Under the pieces are notes generated by a model. The model made no database searches. It saw only the letters and a program-made list of their open reading frames with translations, and had not been told where the DNA came from. A stretch of 37,955 nt of DNA, taken from NCBI GenBank assembly GCA_945860455.1, contig CAMAQX010000003.1, forward strand, positions 1 to 37,955. Reading direction: 5' to 3'. Positions 26,443-34,861 of this stretch are shown here, one piece after another (positions within the stretch are counted from its first letter, which is position 1; each line of letters starts with the position of its first letter). The translations under genes and the position numbers were made by a program. The DNA is from Lishizhenia tianjinensis (GTDB lineage: Bacteria > Bacteroidota > Bacteroidia > Flavobacteriales_D > Crocinitomicaceae).

Positions 26443-27434
26443 TATTTCAAGGCTTTCAATTCTCTAAAGCGTTGTTGAACTAATAAAATAAATAAAGAAA
26501 AAACAAGCGCACCAATGGCGCCTACTAACACAATAATTAAGCGTTTCGGCTGATCTTTTTTGTCAGCAACTACGGCATATTCAACCACAAATTTATGGTT
26601 GAATTTTGTGTTAGCATCTGATTCTGCTTGTTCATAGGCAATCTGAAACTCTTCAAGTTTGGATATTTTTTCATTTCGAAGCCTTTCCAATCCGTCGTAT
26701 TTTGAACCGTATTTAATATTCATGTCAATTTTATCTTTCATGTCCGAACGGTCATTTCCCGTAGCTCCAACGTAAGCTTCAAATAGTCCAGAACGACTTT
26801 GAAAAGACATAACGCCTTTTGCCGAGAGTGAATCTAATTCTACGTTCATTGTTTCAATTTCTTTTTCTAATTGTTTCTTTTTCCTTTTGTTGATTTCGTA
26901 CGCAGGGATTGTTCGTTGCGAAACCATTTCGTTTTTAACGGAGTCAATTAATTCTACAATACTATTTGCCATTGTTGCGGCTAGTTTTGGGTCTTTGTCT
27001 AACACATCAATTTTAATTGAACCAAATCGGGTGCGTGTAAACGTAAAATGTCCATCGTATTGTTTAACTAATTTGTAGTATTTGTTTTGATCTGTTGGAT
27101 CAATATCATAATGCGCCATTAAATTAAATTTAGAAACAATGCGGTCTCTAATTTTTGAAGATTGGAGAATTTGCACCAATTGTTCTACTTGTTCTTCTTC
27201 TCCAAAATCCATGGAAGCTGTTTTAGCGTTTCGTTGTTCTGAGAAAGAAACAGTTGAGGATGCCGCGGGATAAACAATCGCGGTAGATAAATATAAGGGC
27301 GTGATTAAAAGCGAAACAACAATGGAAAGAATCGTGGCTACCCCGGTGAAAATCAGAATAAATTTTTGGTTGAGCCAGATGAATTGAATAAAATCATTTC
27401 GGTTTTCAGCTAAATCCGTTGATCTTTGTGGCAT
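26442..27434 (-). CDS. Wzz-type chain-length determinant-like protein
   Basis: The 330 residues show the polysaccharide co-polymerase layout. The N-terminal membrane helix is at about residues 24-46 (FILIFTGVATILSIVVSLLI) and leads into PLYLSTAIVYPA. A long helical periplasmic domain (about 60-295) follows, then a C-terminal helix (about 298-320, IIVLVGAIGALVFSLFILL) and a short basic cytoplasmic tail. There is no tyrosine-kinase domain, so it resembles Wzz and not Wzc. It probably works with the flippase upstream and the ligase/polymerase downstream to set chain length. The gap from the flippase gene is 62 bp. Confidence 0.85.
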   Translation of the reverse strand: MPQRSTDLAENRNDFIQFIWLNQKFILIFTGVATILSIVVSLLITPLYLSTAIVYPAASSTVSFSEQRNAKTASMDFGEEEQVEQLVQILQSSKIRDRIVSKFNLMAHYDIDPTDQNKYYKLVKQYDGHFTFTRTRFGSIKIDVLDKDPKLAATMANSIVELIDSVKNEMVSQRTIPAYEINKRKKKQLEKEIETMNVELDSLSAKGVMSFQSRSGLFEAYVGATGNDRSDMKDKIDMNIKYGSKYDGLERLRNEKISKLEEFQIAYEQAESDANTKFNHKFVVEYAVVADKKDQPKRLIIVLVGAIGALVFSLFILLVQQRFRELKALK

Positions 27435-27496
27435 AAGTTAAATAGTTTTCGGGCACTAAGTTAGAGAATCAAACCGTTTTTAAACGCGTTTTACGC

Positions 27497-28948
27497 TTAA
27501 ATATTGTTTTTGGTTTCTTTTGGTGAGAGAAACATCATTTTTAACTCTTTGAGATTAATGATTCGTAGAACAAGTAATAAAAATCCACCAACAAAAAGTT
27601 GTGTAAAAATTAATCCTGTTGATTTTTGAAATACAATTCCTAATAGAATTAAAGATAAAAAAAGCAAAAAATGCAACCCGATAAATTTGGGCACTAACTG
27701 AAAGCCTATTTTTTCTTTTGCTATAAATAATTGAGCGATTGCCACAGCAACCTGAGTAATAAAAAAGGTAATGCTAATACCAACAGACCCATATGTTGGG
27801 GCCATAAAAAGGTTCATGCCAATATTAAAAATCACTGCAGCAAAGGCCAAATAATTGAGTTCTTTAAAATTACCATTAGCCGACAAGAGTGTCCCAAAAA
27901 TAAAATTTAAGCTAATACCAAAAAAACCGAGCATCAGCCAACGAAAAGAGTGAGCAGAATAATTAACATTGTTTTCGTAAATCCAACTAAGCACCATTTC
28001 CGCATTGAAATAGAGTGTTATTATCAACACACTGCACCCGCCAATAAGTAGGTTGCCGCTTGTTTGTAATAACGGTAAAACGTCTTTCTTAGATTGTTTC
28101 AATAAACGAGAAAACATTGGAAAAAGCAGTCCCGCGAACACCATTCCAAACATGTACAGTGCATCTAGTAATCGAAATCCTTGTGCATATACTCCGGCTT
28201 CATATCTTCCGTTTTCGTTTAGCCGTTCCAATATAACTGAGTCAGACCTTGTATAGAGTAGCATGAGTAAAATTAAAGCAGCATAAGGTAGGCTTTGTTT
28301 TATAACAGTAACTGAGAATTTTCGGTCAAAGCTAAAATGATTCAGTTGAATAATCCGCGAGAGTAAAATAAGCGCAACTATCAAAGTGATTGCATAGCAA
28401 ATGGTTTGTATCCAGATATACCATTCAATTTTAAAGTGAGAGGTGAAAAAGCTTGAATACAATACAAAACCACAAATAAATATCAGTAAAAACCGATCTA
28501 AAACAGACAATAGGGCATCCGTTTTAAAGTAATGTAATCCCGAAAAATAACTTCGTGCATAGGCAGTAAACATGATAAGTAATTGATTAAAAATCAAAAC
28601 ACCCATTAATTGAAGTTCATATCCATGATATCCAATGAAAACAGCAATACAAAGTGTAAAAATGGAATAAATAATAAAAAGTATTCCGCGCAAAACCATA
28701 ATTCGCCCAACGTGTTTCGTTGCTGCAAATGGATCTTGGGCCATTGTTCGGATGGTATAATTGTTTATCCCCAAATCAATTAGAATATTAAATAATACGG
28801 AAAGATTCAGAAGTGAAAAATACAACCCGTACTCTGTTGCTCCAACTCGGTTTTGAACGGCAGCATCAATTCCAAACAGAGAAATCGGTTTTATTAAAAG
28901 ATTTAATACTAAGGAAAGCAATAAAGTGCTCAGAAATTTTCCTTGCAT
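27497..28948 (-). CDS. Polysaccharide flippase (Wzx/RfbX-like, MOP superfamily)
   Basis: This 483-residue protein has about 12-14 hydrophobic segments and the MOP/MATE-type N-terminal pattern (FGIDAAVQNRVGATEYGLYFSLLNLSVLFNILIDLGINNYTIR). Such proteins flip undecaprenyl-linked oligosaccharide from cytoplasm to periplasm. The neighbours (Wzz-like and O-antigen ligase-like) support this. No glycosyltransferase gene is in this run, so the polysaccharide is presumably assembled by enzymes elsewhere. It starts 18 bp after the response-regulator stop, on the same strand. Confidence 0.9.
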   Translation of the reverse strand: MQGKFLSTLLLSLVLNLLIKPISLFGIDAAVQNRVGATEYGLYFSLLNLSVLFNILIDLGINNYTIRTMAQDPFAATKHVGRIMVLRGILFIIYSIFTLCIAVFIGYHGYELQLMGVLIFNQLLIMFTAYARSYFSGLHYFKTDALLSVLDRFLLIFICGFVLYSSFFTSHFKIEWYIWIQTICYAITLIVALILLSRIIQLNHFSFDRKFSVTVIKQSLPYAALILLMLLYTRSDSVILERLNENGRYEAGVYAQGFRLLDALYMFGMVFAGLLFPMFSRLLKQSKKDVLPLLQTSGNLLIGGCSVLIITLYFNAEMVLSWIYENNVNYSAHSFRWLMLGFFGISLNFIFGTLLSANGNFKELNYLAFAAVIFNIGMNLFMAPTYGSVGISITFFITQVAVAIAQLFIAKEKIGFQLVPKFIGLHFLLFLSLILLGIVFQKSTGLIFTQLFVGGFLLLVLRIINLKELKMMFLSPKETKNNI

Positions 28949-28966
28949 TTGAGTGGGGGAGCGAAT

Positions 28967-29656
28967 TTATTTAATCAATAATTTAAAGCCTTTCCCATGA
29001 ATGTTCATGATTTCAATGTTTTGATCTTCTTTCAGCAATTTACGTAATTTTGCAATATAAACATCCATGCTCCGTCCATTGAAATAATTATCATCTCCCC
29101 AAACGGCTCTTAAAGTTGCTTGTCTGTCCAAAATTTCATTTTGATTTTTCACCAATAAAAGGAGTAGATCATTTTCTTTGGTTGTCAATTTTTTTGCTCC
29201 ATCGACAACATGAAGAATGCGTAATTCTGGTTCGTATTTAATTTTGCCGATAAACATTTGTGAATTCACGTCGATTTGTTCTGGCATTACACGCTTAAGA
29301 ATCACATTCATTCTTGCCAAAAGCTCCTCCATGGAGAAGGGTTTTGTTAGGTAATCGTCTGCACCAACATCAAATCCATGCAGTTTGTCCTCCTTCATTG
29401 CCTTGGCCGATAAAAACAGGATAGGTACTTTTTTATCTACCTCTCTAATTTCTTTGGCTAATGTGAAACCATCCATTTCTGGCATCATCACATCAAAAAC
29501 GCAAAAATCAAACGAGTCTTTTGTAAATCGTTCGTATGCCGCTTTTCCATTTCGGGTTAAAATAACTTGAAAGCCTTTATTTTGCAAATAGGTAAATAAT
29601 AATTGACCTAGATTTTCATCATCTTCTGCTAATAAAACTGAAATTTTTTTACTCAT
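28967..29656 (-). CDS. OmpR/PhoB-family response regulator
   Basis: The 229 residues comprise a receiver domain (1 to about 120) with acidic pocket E11/D12, phosphoacceptor D55 (VFDVMMPEMDG), S83 and K105 (DDYLTKPF). A winged-helix DNA-binding domain (about 130-229) follows, with KLTTKENDLLLLLVKN, RAVWGDDNYFNGRSMDVYIAKLRKLL and IMNIHGKGFKLL. It resembles the Bacteroidota RprY type. The ATG overlaps the histidine-kinase stop by 4 nt, a typical cognate pair. The proximity to the flippase gene (18 bp) implies cotranscription with polysaccharide genes. Confidence 0.95.
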   Translation of the reverse strand: MSKKISVLLAEDDENLGQLLFTYLQNKGFQVILTRNGKAAYERFTKDSFDFCVFDVMMPEMDGFTLAKEIREVDKKVPILFLSAKAMKEDKLHGFDVGADDYLTKPFSMEELLARMNVILKRVMPEQIDVNSQMFIGKIKYEPELRILHVVDGAKKLTTKENDLLLLLVKNQNEILDRQATLRAVWGDDNYFNGRSMDVYIAKLRKLLKEDQNIEIMNIHGKGFKLLIK

Positions 29657-31287
29657 TGTATTCTCCCTTTATTTTTAAAAATAATAACAAATGTACTTCC
29701 TTCTCCAAATGTGCTTTTCACTGTTACCTCCCATTTGTAGTGGTCGCAAATTGCTTTAACGTAGCTAAGCCCTAATCCAAATCCTTTTACGTTATGAATG
29801 TTACCAGTCGGCACCCTAAAAAGTTTATCGAAAAGTTTTGGTAAATACTCTTTTTTAATGCCTATTCCATCGTCTGTAACGCTTAAGTAAACATGTTTAT
29901 TGTCAGAACTCAAGTTAACGCTAATTTCTGGTCGATCTCTGCTGTATTTAATTGCGTTATCGATAAGGTTTGAAACAATGTTTGAAACGTGCATTTTGTC
30001 CGCCTCAAATTCAATTAACTCATCACATCCAGAAAAAGTGATTTTACCATTCAGGATCTTTAATCTAAACCGAGCGTTTTCTACCTGGTCTTCAATCAAT
30101 TGATCTAAGTTTATAGTGTCGTGTTTGTACTTTATTTCACCCTTTTCAATGACAGCACTTTGTAATATACTTTCCACGAGAATGCCTAAACGTTTGTTTT
30201 CTTGATTAATCATATTTACATAAGGCGCAACGGCAGCATTCATTTCTTCATCTAACATATCCGGATCTCCCATAGCCTCACAAGCCAAAGAAATGGTTGA
30301 AATGGGGGTTTTAAATTCATGTGTCATGTTGGAAATAAAATCACTTTTCATTTCTGACAATCGTTTTTGTGCTAAAATGGTCTTAAACATAATGACCAAG
30401 GATATGATAATAAAAACAACTAGAATTAAGGTTACGATGAGTGAGTTTTGCATTTCCTGAATCAAAAAGCTCTTTTTTGATGGAAAGGATAAGTATAAAT
30501 AAATGTCCTCATCAATTATATTACTTGGAAATAAAATGGTTTTTCCACAGTCATTAATAGTAATCGTGGTATCGTATGTCGAAGATTTATTGGGAAATCT
30601 AAATACCTTTTTTGAATTATCACCAACGGCAAAACGATACTTTTGGGGTAAATCATCGCCCGCTAATTCATTCCGAATCACGGAATCCAAAAAGGCAATA
30701 TCAATGCGTTTACTCTGGTCCGCATATATGTTTTCTCGAAATGCTTGTACCATCATGTCGTTTACAAAGCGCGCCTTTTTAAATACTTGTTGCAATACTT
30801 GCTCGTCCAATTGAATGGCAATTTTCATGGAATCATTAGTGGGCAAAGGATTGTTGTTTTTATCAAACAACTCTTTTAATTCCCTAACATCTCGAGCATA
30901 TACTTTTTGTTCCGTTATTAGTCCGGATAAAGAATCAACTGCTTTTCCTTTGATTATTAAGTAACTGAGTTTTTTACCCCCTTCGTAAATAATGGTGTCT
31001 GCTATGGAAACAGTTTCATTTTTGGGAATTAAGTTTTTAAACTCCTGTTTTAAAACATCTTTGTATTGAGAACTGAAGTCATTGTTTGCGAGACGCATAT
31101 AACGTCTAATATCTTCTGCTTTTTCATGTCTTATAGCTATGCGTTCTAAAGTTGTTTTGAGGTTGTTATTGAATTGTATCAGCTTCCGTTCATATAACTG
31201 AACAACCTGAAAAGCTTGGATAATAAACAATGATAATACAGAAACTGCTAGTAAAATAACAACGATGTTTACACGTATTTGCTTCAT
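29653..31287 (-). CDS. Membrane sensor histidine kinase (RprX-like)
   Basis: The 544 residues begin with TM1 (about 7-29). A large periplasmic sensor region (about 30-280) with no recognisable named domain follows, then TM2 (about 282-302). The DHp domain has phospho-acceptor H323 in NMTHEFKTPIS. The catalytic ATPase domain has N440/N444 (SNLIDNAIKYS), DDGIGI (472-477) and GFGLGLS (502-508). All key residues are present. The sensor region contains a single Cys near 247 and many charged residues. It pairs with the OmpR-type regulator that overlaps its stop. The signal is not known. The promoter faces the divergent MarR gene. Confidence 0.95.
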   Translation of the reverse strand: MKQIRVNIVVILLAVSVLSLFIIQAFQVVQLYERKLIQFNNNLKTTLERIAIRHEKAEDIRRYMRLANNDFSSQYKDVLKQEFKNLIPKNETVSIADTIIYEGGKKLSYLIIKGKAVDSLSGLITEQKVYARDVRELKELFDKNNNPLPTNDSMKIAIQLDEQVLQQVFKKARFVNDMMVQAFRENIYADQSKRIDIAFLDSVIRNELAGDDLPQKYRFAVGDNSKKVFRFPNKSSTYDTTITINDCGKTILFPSNIIDEDIYLYLSFPSKKSFLIQEMQNSLIVTLILVVFIIISLVIMFKTILAQKRLSEMKSDFISNMTHEFKTPISTISLACEAMGDPDMLDEEMNAAVAPYVNMINQENKRLGILVESILQSAVIEKGEIKYKHDTINLDQLIEDQVENARFRLKILNGKITFSGCDELIEFEADKMHVSNIVSNLIDNAIKYSRDRPEISVNLSSDNKHVYLSVTDDGIGIKKEYLPKLFDKLFRVPTGNIHNVKGFGLGLSYVKAICDHYKWEVTVKSTFGEGSTFVIIFKNKGRIQ

Positions 31288-31320
31288 TGGGCTAGTAGAG
31301 CTATGAGATAATTAATCAAA

Positions 31321-31328
31321 CAAAAATA
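31321..31328 (-). promoter_or_regulatory. Candidate -7 element for the kinase/polysaccharide operon
   Basis: On the minus strand the bases read TATTTTTG, an exact match to TAnnTTTG, 33 bp upstream of the kinase ATG. The region where its -33 box would fall overlaps the palindrome at 31342-31355. Confidence 0.5.
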
Positions 31329-31341
31329 CAATTTTTTTAAG

Positions 31342-31355
31342 TTATGCGCGCATAA
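31342..31355. promoter_or_regulatory. Palindromic candidate operator in the divergent promoter
   Basis: TTATGCGCGCATAA is a perfect 14-bp inverted repeat with no loop. It sits between the two divergent -7 boxes, 13 bp from one and 7 bp from the other. MarR dimers bind short palindromes of this kind and usually control their own gene, so this is the likely MarR site. This is inferred from position and symmetry only. Confidence 0.6.
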
Positions 31356-31362
31356 TAATTTA

Positions 31363-31370
31363 TATCTTTG
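31363..31370 (+). promoter_or_regulatory. Candidate -7 element for the MarR/fadN operon
   Basis: TATCTTTG is an exact match to TAnnTTTG and ends only 5 bp before the ATG at 31376. If used, it would give a leaderless or nearly leaderless transcript. Confidence 0.55.
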
Positions 31371-31375
31371 TTTAG

Positions 31376-31822
31376 ATGAAGGATAAAAATAAAGATTTAA
31401 TTGATGGTAGAATTCGTCATGCTTGGCACAGGATTTACAGGTTGTATAACCAGCGCGCAAATTCTCATGGGTTAACAATTTCTACGGGATTTATTTTGAT
31501 GCATATCGACAGGGAAGGATCACCAAGCACAACCTTGGGTCCACGTATGGGGATGGAACCAACTTCTCTTTCGCGCACGATAAGGTCAATGGAAGACCAA
31601 GGTTGGATAAAACGAGTAATTTCAGAAATAGATAAACGGAAAGTCCTAATTTTCTTGACTCCAGAAGGCTTATTAAAACGAAATTTAGTGCGTGATTTTT
31701 TACGAGAGTTTAATGAAAGATTGAATGAAAACATACCAAAAAAGGATTTGGAGGGTTTTTTTAATACCATGAATATTCTTGATCAGGTGATTGATGGGGT
31801 AGTTAATTTAGATGGAAAATAA
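31376..31822 (+). CDS. MarR-family transcriptional regulator
   Basis: The 148 residues have the MarR winged-helix layout: a dimerisation helix at the N-terminus (IRHAWHRIYRLYNQRANSHGLT), a recognition region (STTLGPRMGMEPTSLSRTIRSMEDQGWIKR), the wing (ISEIDKRKVLIFLTPEGLLKR) and a C-terminal dimerisation helix. The recognition helix has a Gly-Met-Glu-Pro-Thr-Ser run typical of Bacteroidota members next to fad genes. It is followed immediately by the FadN-type gene, so it most likely controls fatty-acid degradation; the inducer could be an acyl-CoA. The palindrome upstream suggests autoregulation. Confidence 0.93.
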   Translation: MKDKNKDLIDGRIRHAWHRIYRLYNQRANSHGLTISTGFILMHIDREGSPSTTLGPRMGMEPTSLSRTIRSMEDQGWIKRVISEIDKRKVLIFLTPEGLLKRNLVRDFLREFNERLNENIPKKDLEGFFNTMNILDQVIDGVVNLDGK

Positions 31823-31823
31823 T

Positions 31824-34229
31824 ATGAATAGATTTATTAGAAAAGTTGCCGTACTGGGTTCCGGAATAATGGGGTCGCGCATTGCCTGTCATTTTGCCAA
31901 TATCGGGTGTGAGGTTTTGTTATTGGACATAGTCCCGACAGAATTAAATACAGCTGAAAAAACTAAAGGGGTTACGCTAGAATCGAATGTGGTAAGAAAC
32001 AGAATTGTCAATTCCGCTTTAGATTCTGCAGTAAAATCTAATCCTTCACCAATCTATAAAAAAGAATTTATCGAAAGGATCGAAACAGGAAATCTGGAGG
32101 ATGATTTACCCAAAATTGCTACATGTGATTGGATAATAGAAGTGGTTGTTGAACGATTGGATATAAAAAAACAACTTTTCGAAAAGGTTGAAGCGTTCCG
32201 AAAACTAGGGACAATTATATCAACCAATACATCAGGAATCCCCATTCATTTGATGTTGGAAGGTAGATCTGCGGATTTTAAAGCGCACTTTTGTGGAACT
32301 CATTTTTTCAATCCCCCGCGTTATCTTCAATTACTTGAGATCATTCCTTCACCAGAGACTAGCTCTGAAATTGTTAAATTTTTGCTTGATTTTGGCACTC
32401 GTTTTTTAGGAAAAAAGACGGTTTTGTGTAAAGACACGCCAGCTTTTATTGCCAATCGTGTTGGAGTTTATTCCATCATGGCTTTGTTTCACACGGTGGA
32501 AGAAATGGGATTGACGGTGGAAGAAGTGGATAAATTATCCGGAACAATTTTAGGTAGGCCCAAATCAGCTACGTTTAGAACGTGTGATGTGGTTGGTTTG
32601 GACACGCTGGTACACGTCGCAAATGGAATAAAAGCCAATTGCCTACAAGATGAGGAAAATGAATTATTTCAATTACCTGGTTATATTTCCAAAATGATGT
32701 CAAATAACTGGTTGGGATCAAAGACTGACCAAGGGTTTTATAAAAAAGTAAAAACATCAGAAGGTCAAAGTGAAATTCATGTGTTGGATTTAAAAACCCT
32801 GGAATACAACTCGGCTCAAAAAGTGAAATTCCCAACGCTTGAACTGGCTCGATCCATTGACAATTTGCAGCAACGAACGCAACTATTATTTTCAGGAAAA
32901 GATAAAGCAGGTGAATTTTACCGTAAATTATTCGCTGGTTTATTTGCTTATGTTACTCACCGCATTCCCGAAATTACAGATGATATTTATCGAATAGACC
33001 ACGCCCTTAAGGCTGGATTTGGCTGGGAATTAGGCCCTTTTGAAACGTGGGACGTTATCGGCTTTGACCGCGGAATTGAATTAATTCAGGCCAATGAAAA
33101 ATTTCCGGCAGAGTGGGTAATGGAAATGAAGTCGTTAGGTAAAACTCAATTTTATAAAACGATTAATGATCAACACTGTTTTTACTCAATCTCCGAAAAG
33201 GAATATGTCGTAATTCCGGGAACAGAGAATATTGTTTCCTTAGAAAATTTACGTGGTGAAAAGAAGGTGTGGAGCAATGCAGATACAACGATTATCGATT
33301 TAAGTGATGGTATTTTAAATTTGGAGTTTCATACTAAAATGAACACAATTGGTGGGGGAGTTATTCAAGGGATTAACAAAGCCATTGATTTGGCCGAAAA
33401 AGAATATCGAGGCCTAGTTATTTCTAATAATGGCCAGCATTTTTCTGCAGGAGCCAACGTGGGAATGATTTTTATGATGGCCATTGAGCAAGAATATGAC
33501 GAATTGAATTTTGCCGTTAAAGCCTTTCAAGACACCATGATGCGCGTTCGATATTCTAATATTCCAGTAGTAGTAGCGCCTCACAATATGGCTTTGGGGG
33601 GCGGATGTGAATTGTCTATGCATGCTGATAAAGTTGTGGCGCATGCTGAATTGTATATGGGTTTGGTGGAGTTTGGTGTGGGATTAATTCCTGGTGGGGG
33701 CGGCTCAAAGGAATTTGCCAAGCGGTTGTCAGATGAACTTAAGGAGGGAGATATAAAAATCAATCGATTGAGGGAGCGTTTTCTAACTATTGGCCAAGCA
33801 AAGGTTTCAACCTCAGCTCATGAAGCGTTTGATTTAGGGTATTTACGCCAAGGGATTGATGAGGTTATAATGAATAGAGAGTTACAGTTGACTCGCGCAA
33901 AAGAAGCGTGTCTGGAATTCGTTTTAGCGGGTTATGTGCCTAAAAAACGATCGAGAAACATTACGGTGGTTGGTCAGGAAGGCTTGGGGATTGTATACGT
34001 TGGAGCAAACACCATGTTAAGTGGAAATTATATTTCTGAGCACGATGCCTTTATATCGGAAAAATTGGGTTATGTTTTGTGTGGGGGTGATTTATCTGAG
34101 AACACAAAGGTTTCTGAGCAATACTTATTAGATTTGGAGCGCAAAGCATTTGTGGAATTGTGCAGGCAACGCAAAACGCTCGAACGTTTGCAAAGTCTTG
34201 TTAAAAACGGTAAAATTTTAAGAAATTAG
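31824..34229 (+). CDS. fadN: FadN-type 3-hydroxyacyl-CoA dehydrogenase/enoyl-CoA hydratase
   Basis: The protein has 801 residues from ATG 31824 (MNRFIRKVAVLGSG, the usual family N-terminus). An in-frame ATG at 31812 would add four residues and overlap the MarR stop by 11 nt. The domain order is that of B. subtilis FadN (dehydrogenase first), the reverse of E. coli FadB. The NAD-binding 3HCDH domain has GSGIMGSRIA (12-21), HFFNPPRYL and DTPAFIANRVG. C-terminal 3HCDH domains lie at about 206-310 and 360-425. A crotonase domain is at about 490-675, with QHFSAGANVG and ALGGGCELSMHAD as oxyanion-hole segments. It performs hydration and dehydrogenation in beta-oxidation and works with the thiolase two genes downstream. 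Confidence 0.92.
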   Translation: MNRFIRKVAVLGSGIMGSRIACHFANIGCEVLLLDIVPTELNTAEKTKGVTLESNVVRNRIVNSALDSAVKSNPSPIYKKEFIERIETGNLEDDLPKIATCDWIIEVVVERLDIKKQLFEKVEAFRKLGTIISTNTSGIPIHLMLEGRSADFKAHFCGTHFFNPPRYLQLLEIIPSPETSSEIVKFLLDFGTRFLGKKTVLCKDTPAFIANRVGVYSIMALFHTVEEMGLTVEEVDKLSGTILGRPKSATFRTCDVVGLDTLVHVANGIKANCLQDEENELFQLPGYISKMMSNNWLGSKTDQGFYKKVKTSEGQSEIHVLDLKTLEYNSAQKVKFPTLELARSIDNLQQRTQLLFSGKDKAGEFYRKLFAGLFAYVTHRIPEITDDIYRIDHALKAGFGWELGPFETWDVIGFDRGIELIQANEKFPAEWVMEMKSLGKTQFYKTINDQHCFYSISEKEYVVIPGTENIVSLENLRGEKKVWSNADTTIIDLSDGILNLEFHTKMNTIGGGVIQGINKAIDLAEKEYRGLVISNNGQHFSAGANVGMIFMMAIEQEYDELNFAVKAFQDTMMRVRYSNIPVVVAPHNMALGGGCELSMHADKVVAHAELYMGLVEFGVGLIPGGGGSKEFAKRLSDELKEGDIKINRLRERFLTIGQAKVSTSAHEAFDLGYLRQGIDEVIMNRELQLTRAKEACLEFVLAGYVPKKRSRNITVVGQEGLGIVYVGANTMLSGNYISEHDAFISEKLGYVLCGGDLSENTKVSEQYLLDLERKAFVELCRQRKTLERLQSLVKNGKILRN

Positions 34230-34231
34230 TT

Positions 34232-34861
34232 ATGGTTGAATTATTTAAACACATTATTGAATTAGATTTTGATTGGTTGTTTCAACAGTATGGAACAACT
34301 ATTTATTTGATTTTATTTTTAGTTATTTTCATTGAAACGGGTTTTGTTGTTATGCCTTTTTTACCAGGAGATTCCTTGCTTTTTACTGCCGGATTGTTTG
34401 CTAAAACCGGACATTTGGATTTTTCAACTTTGCTCATGCTTCTCTATTTTGCAGCCGTTTTAGGCGATAATTGTAATTATTGGGTGGGCCGAAAAATTGG
34501 ATTGGGTGTTCTGTCATGGAAGATTAAGAATAGAAAATTAGTAAAACAAGAGTACCTGGATCAAACAGAATTATTTTTTAAGAAAAATGGCGTAAAAGCG
34601 ATCATTATGGCTCGTTTTGTCCCTTTTGTTCGAACCTTTGCTCCATTTGCTGCGGGAGTAGGAAAAATGAAGTATAGAATCTTTTTCATGTATGATTTAA
34701 TAGGTGGGTTTTTATGGGTATTTGGACTGTGTTCAGCCGGTTATTTATTGGGCGAGGTTGAATGGATTCGTAAACACATAGATTTAGTTTGTTTGGGGAT
34801 TATAGGCCTTTCCGTGCTTCCAATAATGTTTGAATTCCTCAAAGCAAAATTAAAAAAATGA
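34232..34861 (+). CDS. DedA/VTT-family membrane protein
   Basis: The 209 residues carry the VTT signature: FIETGFVVMPFLPGDSLLFTAG near the N-terminus, LGDNCNYWVGRKIG, a central FFKKNGVKAIIMARFVPFVRTFAPFAAGVGKM, and two or more C-terminal hydrophobic helices. DedA proteins are inner-membrane proteins implicated in lipid scrambling (undecaprenyl phosphate and phosphatidylethanolamine recycling) and membrane homeostasis. The key R in the RFVPFVRTFAP loop is present. It lies 2 nt after fadN and its stop overlaps the thiolase start by 4 nt, so it is translated as part of the beta-oxidation operon. The reason for this placement is not known. Confidence 0.92.
   Translation: MVELFKHIIELDFDWLFQQYGTTIYLILFLVIFIETGFVVMPFLPGDSLLFTAGLFAKTGHLDFSTLLMLLYFAAVLGDNCNYWVGRKIGLGVLSWKIKNRKLVKQEYLDQTELFFKKNGVKAIIMARFVPFVRTFAPFAAGVGKMKYRIFFMYDLIGGFLWVFGLCSAGYLLGEVEWIRKHIDLVCLGIIGLSVLPIMFEFLKAKLKK

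Noticed and set aside
31465-31770. 101-residue minus-strand ORF opposite the MarR gene
   Set aside because: Complete overlap with a convincing MarR gene; no independent signal.
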